NCBI GenBank assembly: GCA_036924085.1
Contig: JAVGWX010000011.1
Location: 35,709,210-35,773,209 of the forward strand
Length of the DNA stretch: 64,000 nt
Reading direction: 5' to 3'
From: Ariolimax columbianus
Lineage: Eukaryota > Mollusca > Gastropoda > Stylommatophora > Arionidae
The translations under genes were made by a program, and so were the position numbers. Under the pieces are notes generated by a model that saw nothing but the letters and a program-made list of their open reading frames with translations, searched no databases and was not told where the DNA came from. Shown here in pieces: positions 22,680 through 33,060 of the stretch (position 1 is the first letter of the stretch; each line of letters opens with the position of its first letter).

Positions 22680-23730
22680 ACATCTTCCAGTGGTCTATCA
22701 TTTAGAGACACGGGCTTGGGCTCCAGTAAACGGTTGCGCACAGCTTTCTATATTTATTGTGAGGCCCGCTTTCTTGCCCTCCTCGTCCAGTGATGCTAGC
22801 TATCTGTGTCATGTCGACGGGTGTCAGTGTGATATCGTCTGCCTATCTTAGGATATTGAGTAATCGGCATGAATGTTGATGCAGGACTCGTTCCAGTCGC
22901 AATGTCTCATCGGCGACTCCAGAAATGCAGAGAAAAGGTTTAGCGAGATGGGGTCGCCCTGTCACATCCAGAGAAAAGGTTTAGCGAGATGGGGTCGCCC
23001 TGTCACATCCAGAGAAAAGGCTTGGCGAGATGGGGTCGCCCTGTCGCATCCAGAGAAAATATTATGCGAGACGAGGGTCGCCCTGTCGTATACCTTTCTC
23101 CGTGGCGATTGCTATTGGTCTTGTGAATGAACGAACAATGGTGGTGATGAGATTTTCATAATCCTCATCTAGATTTTTTGCTGCCCTAAATGTTTCTTGC
23201 GCCCCGAGCATTCTAGCAGATATTATATTTAGGATGGAAGCTTGTGGCCTTCTGTACCGATGCTGGTTCTTTCGTGCCTCGTTTAGGTGGAATCTGAGAC
23301 GTGCACGCACAAGGCGATGGTCCGTGAATATTTTACGGTTGGAGAGTATGCGAGCAAGTTCGTGGCTATGCTGACCGTTTGGGCTGACATGTCTCCATCG
23401 TTCCAGACATGACTTTTGCCCTGGTAGAAGTGATGTGTCTCGCAGAAGATTGCTAGTTTCTATCCCATCTTGTTGCACCTTTCTGCGGAATGTGATGCGA
23501 TGTGCCTTTCCCCCTTCTTTCTTGGTCCAATTCGGGCCTTGACGTCTCCGATAACAACTAAGCAGTTGGTGAGGCATTCTTGGAGTGTATGGATGAGTTG
23601 GTCGTTGAAATGGTCGTGTTTCTCCTCCTCTTTTTCTACAGTTGTGGCCTACACTTGGACGATTGAGATGTTGAATCTAGTGTTAACGGATAGCTCTAGT
23701 ACCGAGAGTCGATGATTGCTGAAACGAAAA
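22680..23730 (-). pseudogene. LINE endonuclease-RT remnant with internal deletion
   Basis: Read on minus, the 171-codon ORF at 23,577-23,062 contains TDHRLVRARLRFHLNEARK, the end of an APE-type endonuclease, then a linker, and jumps almost directly to GIRQGDP, the RT motif-B region. The RT finger and motif A are missing. Further 3' the strand encodes ADDITLTPVDMTQIA, the catalytic 'xADD' box, with its first aromatic residue lost. A 41-bp segment covering the QGDP motif is tandemly repeated four times (22,930-23,093). Confidence 0.8.
22930..23093. repeat. 41-bp tandem repeat inside the RT remnant, 4 copies
   Basis: GAGAAAAGGTTTAGCGAGAT then GGGGTCGCCCTGTCACATCC starts at 22,930, 22,971, 23,012 and 23,053. 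On the minus strand each unit encodes a QGDPISLNLFS-like stretch. The unit is not a multiple of three, so the duplication destroyed the frame. Confidence 0.95.
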
Positions 23731-23734
23731 TTTC

Positions 23735-24080
23735 AAATTCACAGTTTACATGTATCCTTGAAGAGAATATTGAAATGAATGTTTCTCATCAATTTCCTGG
23801 GAACATTTGCTTGTTAATTCGTTCTGGATCCTCTAGAAACATAAAAGTGCAACAATTCATTTGATTATGTTCCTTGTACTTCCTGGAAAAACAAGATTTC
23901 AAGAATTGTCTTCCTTATTCCTTGTGAATACCAATGGAGCACAAGGCTGCAATAATTGATTTGATTTTCCGTCCGGATCACCTTGGATCACAAGATTACA
24001 TCTACTGCTTCCTATTGATTCCAGTATTATACTGTCTCCTTAAATGCACACATAAGACTCCAACAAATTATGACACTCAG
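23735..24080. repeat. Degenerate array related to 20,341-21,015
   Basis: CAGTTTACATGTATCCTTGA, AGAGAATATTGAAATGAATG, AACATAAAAGTGCAACAATT and similar pieces echo the 20.4-21.0 kb units. It probably represents the other flank of the same array. Confidence 0.6.
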
Positions 24081-24169
24081 CTACCCATCCCATCAGATCC
24101 CATGACTCATTCCGTTCTTAAGAAACCATCCGCCATTTAAACCCAAGTCGCTCATGAGATTCTCGCTGC

Positions 24170-24570
24170 AAATGATACCCCATTCATCCATCAGACTCCA
24201 GTCGTCCACGAGACCCCAGTCATCCAAGCGACCCCACTCATCCATGAGGCTAAAACTCTGCAAGATAATAAAACACCAGGTGGGGTAAAAAAAACACCAT
24301 GAGATCAAAACATCATATGGGACTAAAACAGCACATGAGACGAAAACCCCATGCGAGACAAAAACACCACCTGAGACTAAAACAGCACATGAGACTAAAC
24401 ACCACATGAGACTAAAACACATGAGACCAAAACCTCACATGAGACCAAAACCTCACATGAGACCAAAACACCACATGAGACCAAAACTCCACATGAGATC
24501 AAAACTTAAGATGCGACAAAAACACCACATGAGACCAAAACACCACAAGAGATTAAAACTTCAGAGTTTC
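24170..24570. repeat. ~18-bp tandem repeat
   Basis: The ACATGAGACCAAAACACC type unit is regular from 24,300 to 24,570 and decayed before that (CATCAGACTCCAGTCGTCC-like). It gives hexapeptide ORFs (MRPKPH) that are artefacts. Confidence 0.88.
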
Positions 24571-24884
24571 GATATTAATTATCATCAAACTTCGCAGTTT
24601 CGACATTGTGTTTTTCAGCTAAAATGCGATTACATGTTTCAGAAATTGAAATCAGAAGTCATTTTGATGTCGGTTTGTCAGTCATCGAGTGATACCAGAG
24701 GAACATATAACAACTTGAGATCCGTAAACAAACCATAAGTTCAGAATCCCCAGTGTAAATGATCGCTAATATTGTCAGAGAATCATCCAGAATACGTCAC
24801 ATCCTTAATATACTCAACGAAAAGAGTAGGCTACAATGTGATATTTTTCATCATGTAGTTTTATTTTATCATCCAACGTAGGTG

Positions 24885-25513
24885 AACTGAGACGCTAGTC
24901 CAGTCAGGCACAACATACTGACCAGGACGTCGCGCCAAAGTCAGGCACAACATACTGACCAGGACGTCGCGCCAGAGTCAGGCGCAACATATTGACCAGG
25001 ACGTCGCGTCAGAGTCAGGCGCAACATACTGACTAGGACGTCGCGCCAGAGTCAGGCACAACATACTGACCAGGACGTCGCGCCAGAGTCAGGCACAACA
25101 TACTGACCAGGACGTCGCGCCAAAGTCAGGCCCAACATGCTGACCAGGACGTCGCGCCAGAGTCAGGCACAACATTCTGACCAGGACGTCGCGCCAGAGT
25201 CAGGCACAACATGCTGACCAGGACGTCGCGCCAGAGTCAGGGCAAAATATACCGACCAAGACCACATCCCTCTCTTCCCTGTAGCGTTCTGAAAATAGGT
25301 TGTTTTAAAGGTAGCTTGACTGACAAGATGTGGATCGATATGTTCTCCGTAGCAGTGAGCGCCACGAAGATGAGGTCAAGCATAGCGATAAACCTTCATC
25401 AGCATGCTCGGGATGTGAAGAAAACTACAACGCGCCACATAAAGTCCTATTTAGGGCGCACAAAAGGGTAAACTTACTCACTGTGGCCATTAAACAACAA
25501 CAACAACAACATA
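24885..25513 (+). mobile_element. Family B retroposon, copy 1, with 37-bp array and CAA tail
   Basis: Starts AACTGAGACGCTAGTCCAG, then about nine 37-bp units (GTCAGGCACAACATACTGAC plus CAGGACGTCGCGCCAGA, 24,900-25,245). A unique 3' body follows (GATGTGGATCGATATG, ATGCTCGGGATGTGAAGAAA, AGGGCGCACAAAAGGGTAA, CACTGTGGCCATTAAACAAC) ending in a CAA trinucleotide tail. The same architecture recurs at 36,903-37,935. Confidence 0.88.
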
Positions 25514-26095
25514 CAATGTAGACTGGGGTTAAAATATTCGTTTTCACAATCCCAACGCACCAGTTTCGAATCCCACAGTGTTCAGCTTGGCAGACACGGG
25601 GAATTTATAGGGCTGATCGCACCTCCACGTAAGGAAAGTAATGGGCCCCTTCCGTTCCTGATAAAGTGGCGGATGTAAAGAAACGATTTTCTGTAAAGGA
25701 AATATTAGTTACTTACTATAAGTCTGTTCTTAACATTGTGTCTTATTCTTCAGCTGTGCCGTAGTGTACATACAGGCCGCGATATATGCGCCTTTTGATC
25801 TGATACATTAAATATCAGCAGGATGTTTTGTTATCTCGTTTGCCTTCCCACTATCGCACTATTCTCAGAGCGAGACTAGTTTATTTTTGTAGTCTGCTTC
25901 CAAGGACACGGCTTGGCGGCAGAGTAGAGTTTTGGTCACTTTTGGAAAGCATGTCCTAGTTTATTATATAATGAGGTTCAAGTCTCGCAGAACAAAAGTA
26001 TTCAATTAGTTAGTTCGATGTGTTGGGACGAAAGGCGGAAATATCGCAGCCTCGTTTTAAACTATGACACAACGTCACAAATGTTCTTGGCTTGA
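25514..26095. other. Unassigned sequence, possible tRNA-like motif
   Basis: CACCAGTTTCGAATCCCAC near 25,570 resembles a pol III B box, so a worn SINE is possible, but no second copy was found in the window. Nothing else was recognised. Confidence 0.35.
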
Positions 26096-26097
26096 CT

Positions 26098-26520
26098 TCG
26101 TTCGTTCTCAATCTCCCGCTACCAAACCCTGAAAAGAGCTTAAGTAGCAGAATGTAGTTCAGAGAACGGAATGCGTTGTGTCGTAGTTTACAGTCTGACT
26201 ACTATATTTGCACCTTTCGGTCCAACACATCCGACTTCAGCAAGCATTCTTTGAGTACCGGGTTAGCATTCCCTCTTCGATCCCTTTTCCTTAGACAGTA
26301 TGCCCTGCTGCAGCCTGTTATCCAGGATCATCACGTGGAGGTGTAGAAGGGTCTTGGTAGCTCTAGTTCGCTGGCCCTGACGCTAGCAATCAACTATGGG
26401 TCGCTGACCAGTGCAGCTCATGCGCTGCTCAGCTCTGGTTCGCTGGCCCGGACGCTAGCAGTCAGCTATGGGTAGCTGACCACTGCAGCTCATGCGCTGC
26501 TCAGCGTCTTGATCCCGCAA
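26098..26520 (-). mobile_element. Family A retroposon with 72-bp internal duplication
   Basis: Contains GTTCGTTCTCAATCTCC, GAACGGAATGCGTTGTG, GTCCAACACATCCGACTTC, GAGGTGTAGAAGGGTCTTGG and a terminal CTTGATCCC. A 72-bp segment beginning AGCTCTAGTTCGCTGGCCC (26,359) is repeated at 26,431. The shared 36-bp core lies at 26,206-26,241. Confidence 0.88.
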
Positions 26521-26544
26521 ATGTTCTTACGGACGAGCGCTGAT

Positions 26545-26740
26545 GAAGAAGAAGAAGAAGACAAAGAAGAAGAAGAAGAAGGAAGACGATCTCCGCGATA
26601 GTGAGCGGCACAGGGATGAAGCAGACCACAGCGCCATCCGCTCGGAAGACTTCGGTCCATCATCATCAGCACGCTAGAGATCTGAGGAAAACTAGTGAAA
26701 CCCATCACCTACTCAGGGCGCACAAAATAGTAACTTGACT
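26545..26740 (+). mobile_element. Partial family B-like 3' end preceded by (GAA)n
   Basis: GAA microsatellite at 26,546-26,582, then GTGAGCGGCACAGGGATGAA, ATCAGCACGCTAGAGATC and CTCAGGGCGCACAAAATAGT, which match the 3' body of family B. No CAA tail and no 37-bp units. Confidence 0.65.
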
Positions 26741-26805
26741 TAACGTATTTATACTGGCTTAGAAGACTATACAGAGTCTGTATTCAACCAGTTTCTTTGT
26801 TTTTA
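26735..26805 (-). mobile_element. 3' terminus of the 'SQRV' LINE family
   Basis: On minus it reads AAACTGGTTGAATACAGACT, CTGTATAGTCTTCTAAGCC, then CGTTAAGTCAAGTTA. The same 3' end is at 42,170-42,258 and 55,170-55,235 (plus) and 59,840-59,900 (minus). It is only the terminal ~70 bp. Confidence 0.75.
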
Positions 26806-26847
26806 CCGATGTGCGAGTCCATCCTAATAGACTAACATACTAGAGCT

Positions 26848-27035
26848 AAGTTGACCCGCAGCCAGTTAGGCGCCATCTATCGCTGGTCTTAACCTGGGGA
26901 AAGATACACATACCTTGGGTAGAATTTTAATTGGGATCTGGTGCGGCCAGCGGCCGTTACGGCTACTCTTTCTGATCTCCGTCTGCCACAAAAATTGTTA
27001 ACGTACTCGACACTGAATACGGGTTACTCATCATG
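26848..27035 (-). mobile_element. Family E SINE-like repeat, 3' part
   Basis: GACCCGCAGCCAGTTAGGCG, CAGCGGCCGTTACGGCTACT, CGTACTCGACACTGAATACG parallel the order in 62,811-63,060 (GACCCGCAGCCTGTTAGGCC, CAGCGGTCGTTAGGTCTACT, CGTACGCGCCACTGAACACG). The tRNA-like head is absent. Short ATC and AAC runs (27,045-27,080) follow. Confidence 0.75.
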
Positions 27036-27084
27036 GGCATTTAACATCATCATCATCATCATCAACAACAATAACAACAACAAA

Positions 27085-27850
27085 GACAAAACAAAGAATT
27101 TCAAAAGTAGGCTGTTTCGCGCGGTGCCCCCTAGCAACCGCTCGCGTAACAAGAGTTGAGACGCCCTGGTCTGGTATGGTAACCCATACACCAAAAGGAC
27201 ACACCCAAATCAAATAATCCGTGATTACAAGCTGCATCAGTGGCGGCCCGTGCCGGTGAAATGGGGTCACGCGCGCAGTATGTCCGCGTGCATGATTGCT
27301 AAGCTGTAGCCACAGAGTTTTCGGGGGTCCGTATTGGGGATCTGGCGGAGGGAGGGGAAGGGATAGGGGGGGTAGGAGAAAAAAACACGGGGAGGTGGGT
27401 ATTTGAGAGAGATCTGGTTGTGGCAGGTAAGAAGTTGCAACGTGTGTACACATTATTACACAACAGGGTCTCCAGTTGGGGAGGGGGAGAGCGGGAACAA
27501 GCGGGAGAGATGAGCGCAACTCTTGCGCGGTAGTGGGGGAAGGGAGTCATGTCTGTTTTAGGGGGGGGGGGTGAAGTGTGTTTTATGGACGTCATCTTAT
27601 CAACGGAACTCATTTGCATACATCTGTTTTCGGGTTCACACTGGGCAGTTGCGCTCCTTAGGGATGACTGACAGTATTCGCTATGCTCCACTACCTTCAC
27701 ACTAGAAATGATGTCCGCTACACGCGAGCAGAGTGGGTCTTCGGACGCTGTCCGCATGTGCTTGTTTGTTTAAAGGTTTGCTTATCTGGATTCTACTGAC
27801 GAAGGCACGCGCCTTCAAACAACCCTAGACACTAGTGGTTTAAGTATATA
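27085..27850. other. Unassigned sequence
   Basis: About 765 bp with G-rich (minus C-rich) patches at 27,340-27,390 and 27,550-27,575. Minus-strand ORFs of 162 and 152 codons overlap here but are proline-rich and unlike any known protein, so I leave them uncalled. Confidence 0.35.
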
Positions 27851-27854
27851 TTAT

Positions 27855-28172
27855 ACCGTATTGGCCAATGGATGGATGTATATGTGTATTGGTTTGTACT
27901 GAGGGAGTATTGACCAATGGATGGATGTTAATGTGTATTGGTTTGTACTGAGGGAGTATGGACCGGTGAATTGATGCGTGTGTGTATCTGTTTGTAATGT
28001 GGACGTATTGGCCAGTGTATGGATGTGTGTATCTGTTTGTAATGTGGACGTATGGGCCAGTGTATGGATGTGTGTATCTGTTTGTAATGTGGACGTATTG
28101 GCCAGTGTATGGATGTGTGTATCTGTTTGTAATGTGGACGTATTGGCCAGTGTATGGATGTGTGTTTGTAAT
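27855..28172. repeat. 45-bp minisatellite, ~7 copies
   Basis: TTGGCCAGTGTATGGATGTG plus TGTATCTGTTTGTAATGTGG plus ACGTA. The last four copies are nearly identical and the first three are more diverged. The unit is 15 codons, hence long repetitive ORFs on both strands. Confidence 0.95.
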
Positions 28173-28369
28173 GTTTGCCAAAGGACCAGTGGGTGCATTT
28201 GTCTATGATGTATCCATTTGTAATGTGTTCCAGTCTTGCATTACAATAGTTTTGTCAACACTTTCTGTACACAGAGAAGCGGTCATGCCGAAATGGAGGA
28301 CGGGCGAATTCCAACAGAAATCATTTACGGGGAGTTGACCGCATTATGTTCATTACTGGTTCATCAACT

Positions 28370-28614
28370 TGGGGATTCCGTGGCGAAGTAGTTAAGCCGT
28401 CGTGCTCTTATCAAGGTGGTGTGGGCTCGACTCTGGAATCCACCGTCTTTTTCACTGGTGCTTGATGCGGAATCCCCTGCATCTGGGGCTCGAGACGAGA
28501 GAGTGAGGATAAAAAGTAGCGCAGTTAATCCTTACTAAAAAATAGCGCTAGCAAAATTAATTATGCCATCATCGTCTTCGATGGACGCCGGACTTTGCCT
28601 TTGCCTTTGCCTTT
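28370..28614 (+). mobile_element. tRNA-derived SINE, family D, copy 1, 13-bp target duplication
   Basis: Begins GGGGATTCCGTGGCGAAGTA with A-box-like TGGCGAAGTAGTTAAGCCG and B-box-like GTGGGCTCGACTCTGG. The body has GACGAGAGAGTGAGGATAAA and AAATAGCGCTAGCAAA and ends in CTTTGCCTTTGCC repeats. It is flanked by identical TGGTTCATCAACT at 28,357-28,369 and 28,615-28,627. The second copy is at 33,984. Confidence 0.93.
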
Positions 28615-28639
28615 TGGTTCATCAACTGCAGTGGCTTGT

Positions 28640-28990
28640 TCCAAGAGGCTGTCGTTGGGCAACTAGAAACTACCAATTCTGTCCGCTGCTAATGACTCCA
28701 CTGCTGGTGCCCCCGAGACCAGCATGCAAGCTCTTTCACTCTCACAAACCCCAGCATGAACAGGACAGTTGATCCACACAAGCTCCCAGGTGTCCGAGGC
28801 ATCTGCGTCTACTCATGCCACGGTCAGTGATTCTGCGGCTTCAGAAGCAAGGATTCAAGAGTCAGAAACGATTGTGGTCCTCTTAAAAAAATGTCTTGAT
28901 AATTACATCAGAGTCGATGTCACTGCCTTGGTCTCCATTCTGATAATACTGGAAATGTATGTGTATATACCAGATGCAATGGGAAGATAA
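28640..28990 (+). repeat. Dispersed repeat pair member (partner 39,830-40,100)
   Basis: AATTCTGTCCGCTGCTAATG, CCCCAGCATGAACAGGACAG, TTGATCCACACAAGCTCCC, AGAAGCAAGGATTCAAGAGT and CTTGGTCTCCATTCTGATA line up in order with 39,830-40,090. An unclassified transposable-element fragment or a decayed duplicated gene are both possible. Confidence 0.6.
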
Positions 28991-29047
28991 ATAATAAAAC
29001 GTAAGAGAACTAACTCCATTACCGTTTATCACATATTCAAACACAAT

Positions 29048-29166
29048 ATGCACACACACATACACACACACATACACACACACACAAACACACTCTCACA
29101 CACACACACAACACACCCACACACACACACACACACACCCACACCCACACACAGCCACACACACAC
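29048..29166. repeat. (CA)n microsatellite
   Basis: CA dinucleotides with interruptions CACTCT and CCCACA, immediately 5' of an RT remnant. Confidence 0.95.
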
Positions 29167-29174
29167 AACGCTAG

Positions 29175-29960
29175 TGTAGAAAACAACGTCAGTGATCACT
29201 TAAATGAACTTCTCTTTGCTGATGACCAAGCACTTATAGCAAACCTCAGTGATCACTTAAATGAACTTCTATTTACTGATGACCATGCGCAAATAACAAC
29301 CTCAGAAAAACAACTGCAGGTACACATCAATAATCTTAATGCGGCCTGTACGGATTACAATATGAAAATCAACGTAGAGAAAACCGATGTAATGACGATT
29401 GCAAGAAAAGAAATAAAAACAAATATATTTATACAAAATCAATTAGTAAAACAGGTGAAAAATTTCACGTACCTGGGTAACATAATCTCAGAATATTGGA
29501 AAAACAGACACTGAAATTCAACACAGATGTAATTAAGCAAATCAGACCATTGAACAAATGTCCTAGATATCACAATGTGAGCACGTGACAATGGATACGA
29601 AAAGAACGCTACAACATGATATCCCTATCATTGTGATACCAGTGCCAAAATTGGACATCCACAAGCAAAGATAAAAGAAACATCTGAACAAATGAAATGA
29701 AATACCTACGCAGATATTTTGGATAACAATAATGGATATAATCATAAACGAACATATTAGGAAACAGCTAGGTAACAACACTGGTGCTAGACCTCATCAA
29801 GAGACTGCAAACCACATGATTCGGCTACGTAACACATCAAACAAGAGATAATATAAACCGCAAAAAGCAATGTTACACAGATACAATGGATACAAAGCCA
29901 AAGGCCGACCATGCAAACGATGAATAACAGAAATAACAGAAGCAGTGCACATACCAGTGT
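29175..29960 (+). pseudogene. LINE RT remnant with duplicated catalytic box
   Basis: The plus strand encodes DHLNELLFADDQALIANL, then a second copy of the same segment with TDD in place of ADD; starts are 57 bp apart (29,189 and 29,246), in frame. It continues NYNMKINVEKTDVMTIARKE-like sequence and FTYLGNIISE, standard RT thumb motifs, then breaks into frameshifts and stops. It is truncated at the 5' side by the CA microsatellite and passes into a 56-bp array at its 3' side. Confidence 0.85.
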
Positions 29961-30820
29961 CTGGTCATGAAACCTCTACTTAACCTGACGCTGAAAGGCA
30001 CAACACATACCAGGGCCTGGTCATGAAACCTCTACTTAACCTGACGCTGAAAAGCACAACACATACTAGGGCCTGGTCATGAAACCTCTACTTAACCTGA
30101 CGCTGAAAGGCACAACACATACTAGGGCCTGGTCATGAAACCTCTACTTAATCTGACGCTGAAAGGAACAAGCACATACTAGGGCCCGGTCAAGAGACCA
30201 TTACATAACCTGACGCTGAAACGAACAAGCACATTCCAGGGCCTGGTCATGAAACCTCTACTTAACCTGATGCTGAAAGGAATAAGCACATACTAGGGCC
30301 CGGTCAAGAGACCACTACATAACCTGACGCTGAAAGGCACAACACATACTAGGGCCGAGTCAAGAAACTTCTACATGACCTAACGCTGAAAGGCACAACA
30401 CATACTAGGGCCCGGTCAAGAAATCTCTACATAACCTGACGCTGAAAGGCACACAACATACTAGGGCCAGGTCAAGAAACCTCTACATAACCTGACGCTG
30501 AAAGGCACAACACATACTAGGGCCCGGTCAAGAAACCTCTACATAACCTGACGCTGAAAGGCACAACACATACTAGGGCCCGGTCAAGAAACCTCCACAT
30601 AACCTGACGCTGAAAGGCACAACACATACTAGGGCCCGGTTAAGAAACCTCTACATAACCTGACGCTGAAAGGCACACAACATACTAGGGCCGGGTCAAG
30701 AAACCTCTACATAACCTGACGCTGAAAGGCACACAACATACTAGGGCCGGGTCAAGAAACCTCTACATAACCTGACGCTGAAAGGCACAACACATACAAG
30801 GGCCCGGTCAAGAAACCAAC
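29950..30820. repeat. 56-bp minisatellite, ~15 copies
   Basis: CCTGACGCTGAAAGGCACAA plus CACATACTAGGGCCCGGTCA plus AGAAACCTCTACATAA. Early copies carry CATGAAACC instead of AAGAAACC. The array starts as a continuation of the LINE 3' sequence. The same unit occurs inverted at 47,975-48,135. Confidence 0.96.
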
Positions 30821-30829
30821 TCTGTTGTT

Positions 30830-31165
30830 GATTATCGCCAGTGCTATTCTCTGAGACTGTCCAACATCTTCTCTCTCGGTCTTTCTTTGTCGACCGTTCC
30901 TGCTATCTTTCTCGTTATCACAGCGTGCCTAAAGCTGCATCTTCTCATAGTATTCCTGAAGAAGAATGACTTCTGATCATTGCAATAAGCTGTCTTTGTG
31001 CCTCGTTGGGTACTGTATCATTAGTCTTCTTTGCAGTCCATGGGATTCACAGCCTTCTGTAAAACCACATGTCCGCTGCTTCCAGAGATCTATGGGCTTG
31101 CTTGCTGATTGTCCATGATTCACTGCCATACGTCAGTACTGGTTCCATGTAGCATCGAAAGGGTA
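30830..31165 (-). pseudogene. LINE RT C-terminal remnant (minus)
   Basis: The minus strand reads PFRCYMEPVLTYGSESWTIS, then AADMWFYRRL and WTAKKTND. These are the typical 'LTYGxExW' and 'WxxRR...W' motifs after the RT core. Stops interrupt it. It faces the plus-strand remnant across the 56-bp array. Confidence 0.8.
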
Positions 31166-31227
31166 TGTATGTATGTATGTATGTATGTATGTATGTATGT
31201 ATGTATGTATGTATGTATGTATGTATG

Positions 31228-31261
<34 letters not shown>

Positions 31262-31500
31262 TGTATGTATGTATGTATGTATGTGTGTATGCATGTGTGT
31301 ACGTGTGTATGTTTGTATGTGTGTATGCATGTGTGTATGTGTGTGTATGTGTAAGTATGTATGTTTGTATGTGTGCATGTATGCGTGTGGGTATGTATGT
31401 ATGTTTGTATGTTTGTATGTATGGTGTATGTGTGTATGTGTATATATATGTATGTGTATATGTGTGCGTTCGTGTGTGTTTGTGTGTGTGTATTTATTCC
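31165..31500. repeat. (GTAT)n / TG-rich microsatellite
   Basis: Pure ATGT tetranucleotides to about 31,285, then mixed TGTG/TATG. Cysteine-valine-tyrosine ORFs here are artefacts. Confidence 0.96.
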
Positions 31501-31970
31501 TGTATCTGTGTGAGCTAAGAGTAGCCAGCAACTGATTGCATCAGGGTCAGCAAACCACAGCTGACTAAGAGCCCATTTTGCCCCAAAACCACGGCCCTGG
31601 AAACAGGCTTGACCAGTGCAGTTTGACTATCAGAATCTGGATCGCAGTGTGAAAACAAATTCGGAACCCATCCAATCCAGCTGAAACCTTTTGTGGGGGT
31701 TCGTTATGCGCAGCTACCGCAGCCTCGCTGTAGGATACGACACAACGTCGTTTTCAGGACGAACACCGAACAAGTCCCGAGTACTCATCCGGGGTCTTTG
31801 TGTATGGCAAGGGCAAGAATAGCAGCACAGCCTCACAGAAAGCAGGACGTAGGAGGGGACTGACTGTGTGACGTGGCATAACACTGGCAATGGTTAATGG
31901 TTTGTTAAGAGTAGCATAGATGGCGCTTAACAAGCTGCGTGTTTACTCTGCTCTAGTGTTTAAGTCTACT
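31501..31970. other. Unassigned sequence
   Basis: No recognised element; a short GACACAACG motif near 31,738 recalls family A but is too short to call. Confidence 0.35.
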
Positions 31971-31974
31971 AAGA

Positions 31975-32340
31975 CGTTGAGGCAGATGGTTTGAACAAAA
32001 TACAGTAAATGCCTACATTGAGGCCCAACAAATCAAGTGGTTTTGCCACTTGGCTAGAATGCGTTATGACCAACCAGCAGCAAGAGCCTATCACATGCAA
32101 TTATCGGATTCAAGGGGCCGCACTCGTCGCAGATGGATAGAACGTGTTTCTGAAACACTCGGGAAGTTCCACTTGACGACCACACAAGCTTCTAACCTGG
32201 TCAAACATGAGATATACGCATCCCACCTCTCTGCGGCGCAGCATGGCAGAAGCAGTAGGACAAAAGAAGAAGATGGACTCGAACATCTGTTAACCACTCT
32301 CCACGGCACTTGTCTCAACGCAGCAGAGTAATAAGCTGCT
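31975..32340 (+). pseudogene. LINE C-terminal remnant
   Basis: The 93-codon ORF from 32,050 plus its upstream frame read QQIKWFCHLARM, then GRTRRRWIERVSE. This is the 'KWFGHxxRM...GRxxxRWxD' tail of non-LTR polyproteins. It ends at a stop at 32,329 and is followed by 3'-UTR-like sequence to about 32,455. No RT core. Confidence 0.7.
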
Positions 32341-32454
32341 CGAGCCTAGCCCGCTAGGCAAGAAATCCTCCTCCCGGCTACATCCAGCTAACCTCATAGC
32401 TGAGACCTGCACAGGGGTGTCTGGACCTGTAGAAGTACAGGTAGACTAAGACTA

Positions 32455-32590
32455 ATACTTCGAAAAAGAAGAATAAGAAGAAGAGGAGACGAAAAAGGAG
32501 GTGATGAGATATGTATGTATGTATGTCTGTGTGTGCATGCAAATGTGTGTGTGCATATCTGTATGTGTGGTGTGTGTGGATGTGTGATAG
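32455..32590. repeat. GAA-rich then GTAT/TG-rich low complexity
   Basis: GAAGAATAAGAAGAAGAGG followed by ATGTATGTATGTCTGTGTGT. Confidence 0.8.
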
Positions 32591-33060
32591 CACGCTCTAC
32601 ATGATATAACAGTGTACTTGATGCTGGCTGGATCTATTAGAATTCAAAGACAGTGTTTCCATTGTCGTGAATAAAAACTGGTTCACGATGTTATTGTATC
32701 CTGTTGTTGAACAATCAATCAGACTCCCGAGGCCAACCGACGCCGACCACTGTGCATCTTCTGCAAAAGAATACATTAAACAAGCACACAATCAACTCAC
32801 AGCTTGGACAAGATCAATATCATGTCATTAATATGTCGTACATCGACTCTAGGAGATGATGATTTGTAGAAGATCTCAAACGATTATTTGTAATCCTATT
32901 TGTTACCAAAATCAACCGATCGGTGGCAGTATACATCTAACAAATGACAGAGAAAGATTCTTTTATGTAAGGCATGTAATAGAAGTAAGCGACTTCTACG
33001 TGCAAGCTGTAGTGTCCGGACGTGCAAGTTCTGGTGTACGAACATGCAGGCATGAGTGTG
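32591..33060. other. Unassigned sequence
   Basis: No repeat, motif or plausible coding region recognised. Confidence 0.35.

Noticed and set aside
24900..25245. CRISPR-like regular 37-bp repeats (also 36,922-37,665)
   Set aside because: The units are directly adjacent with no spacers, and lie in a eukaryotic retroposon with a CAA tail.
31109..31535. ORFs of MYVC-type repeats
   Set aside because: Translations of an ATGT tetranucleotide microsatellite.
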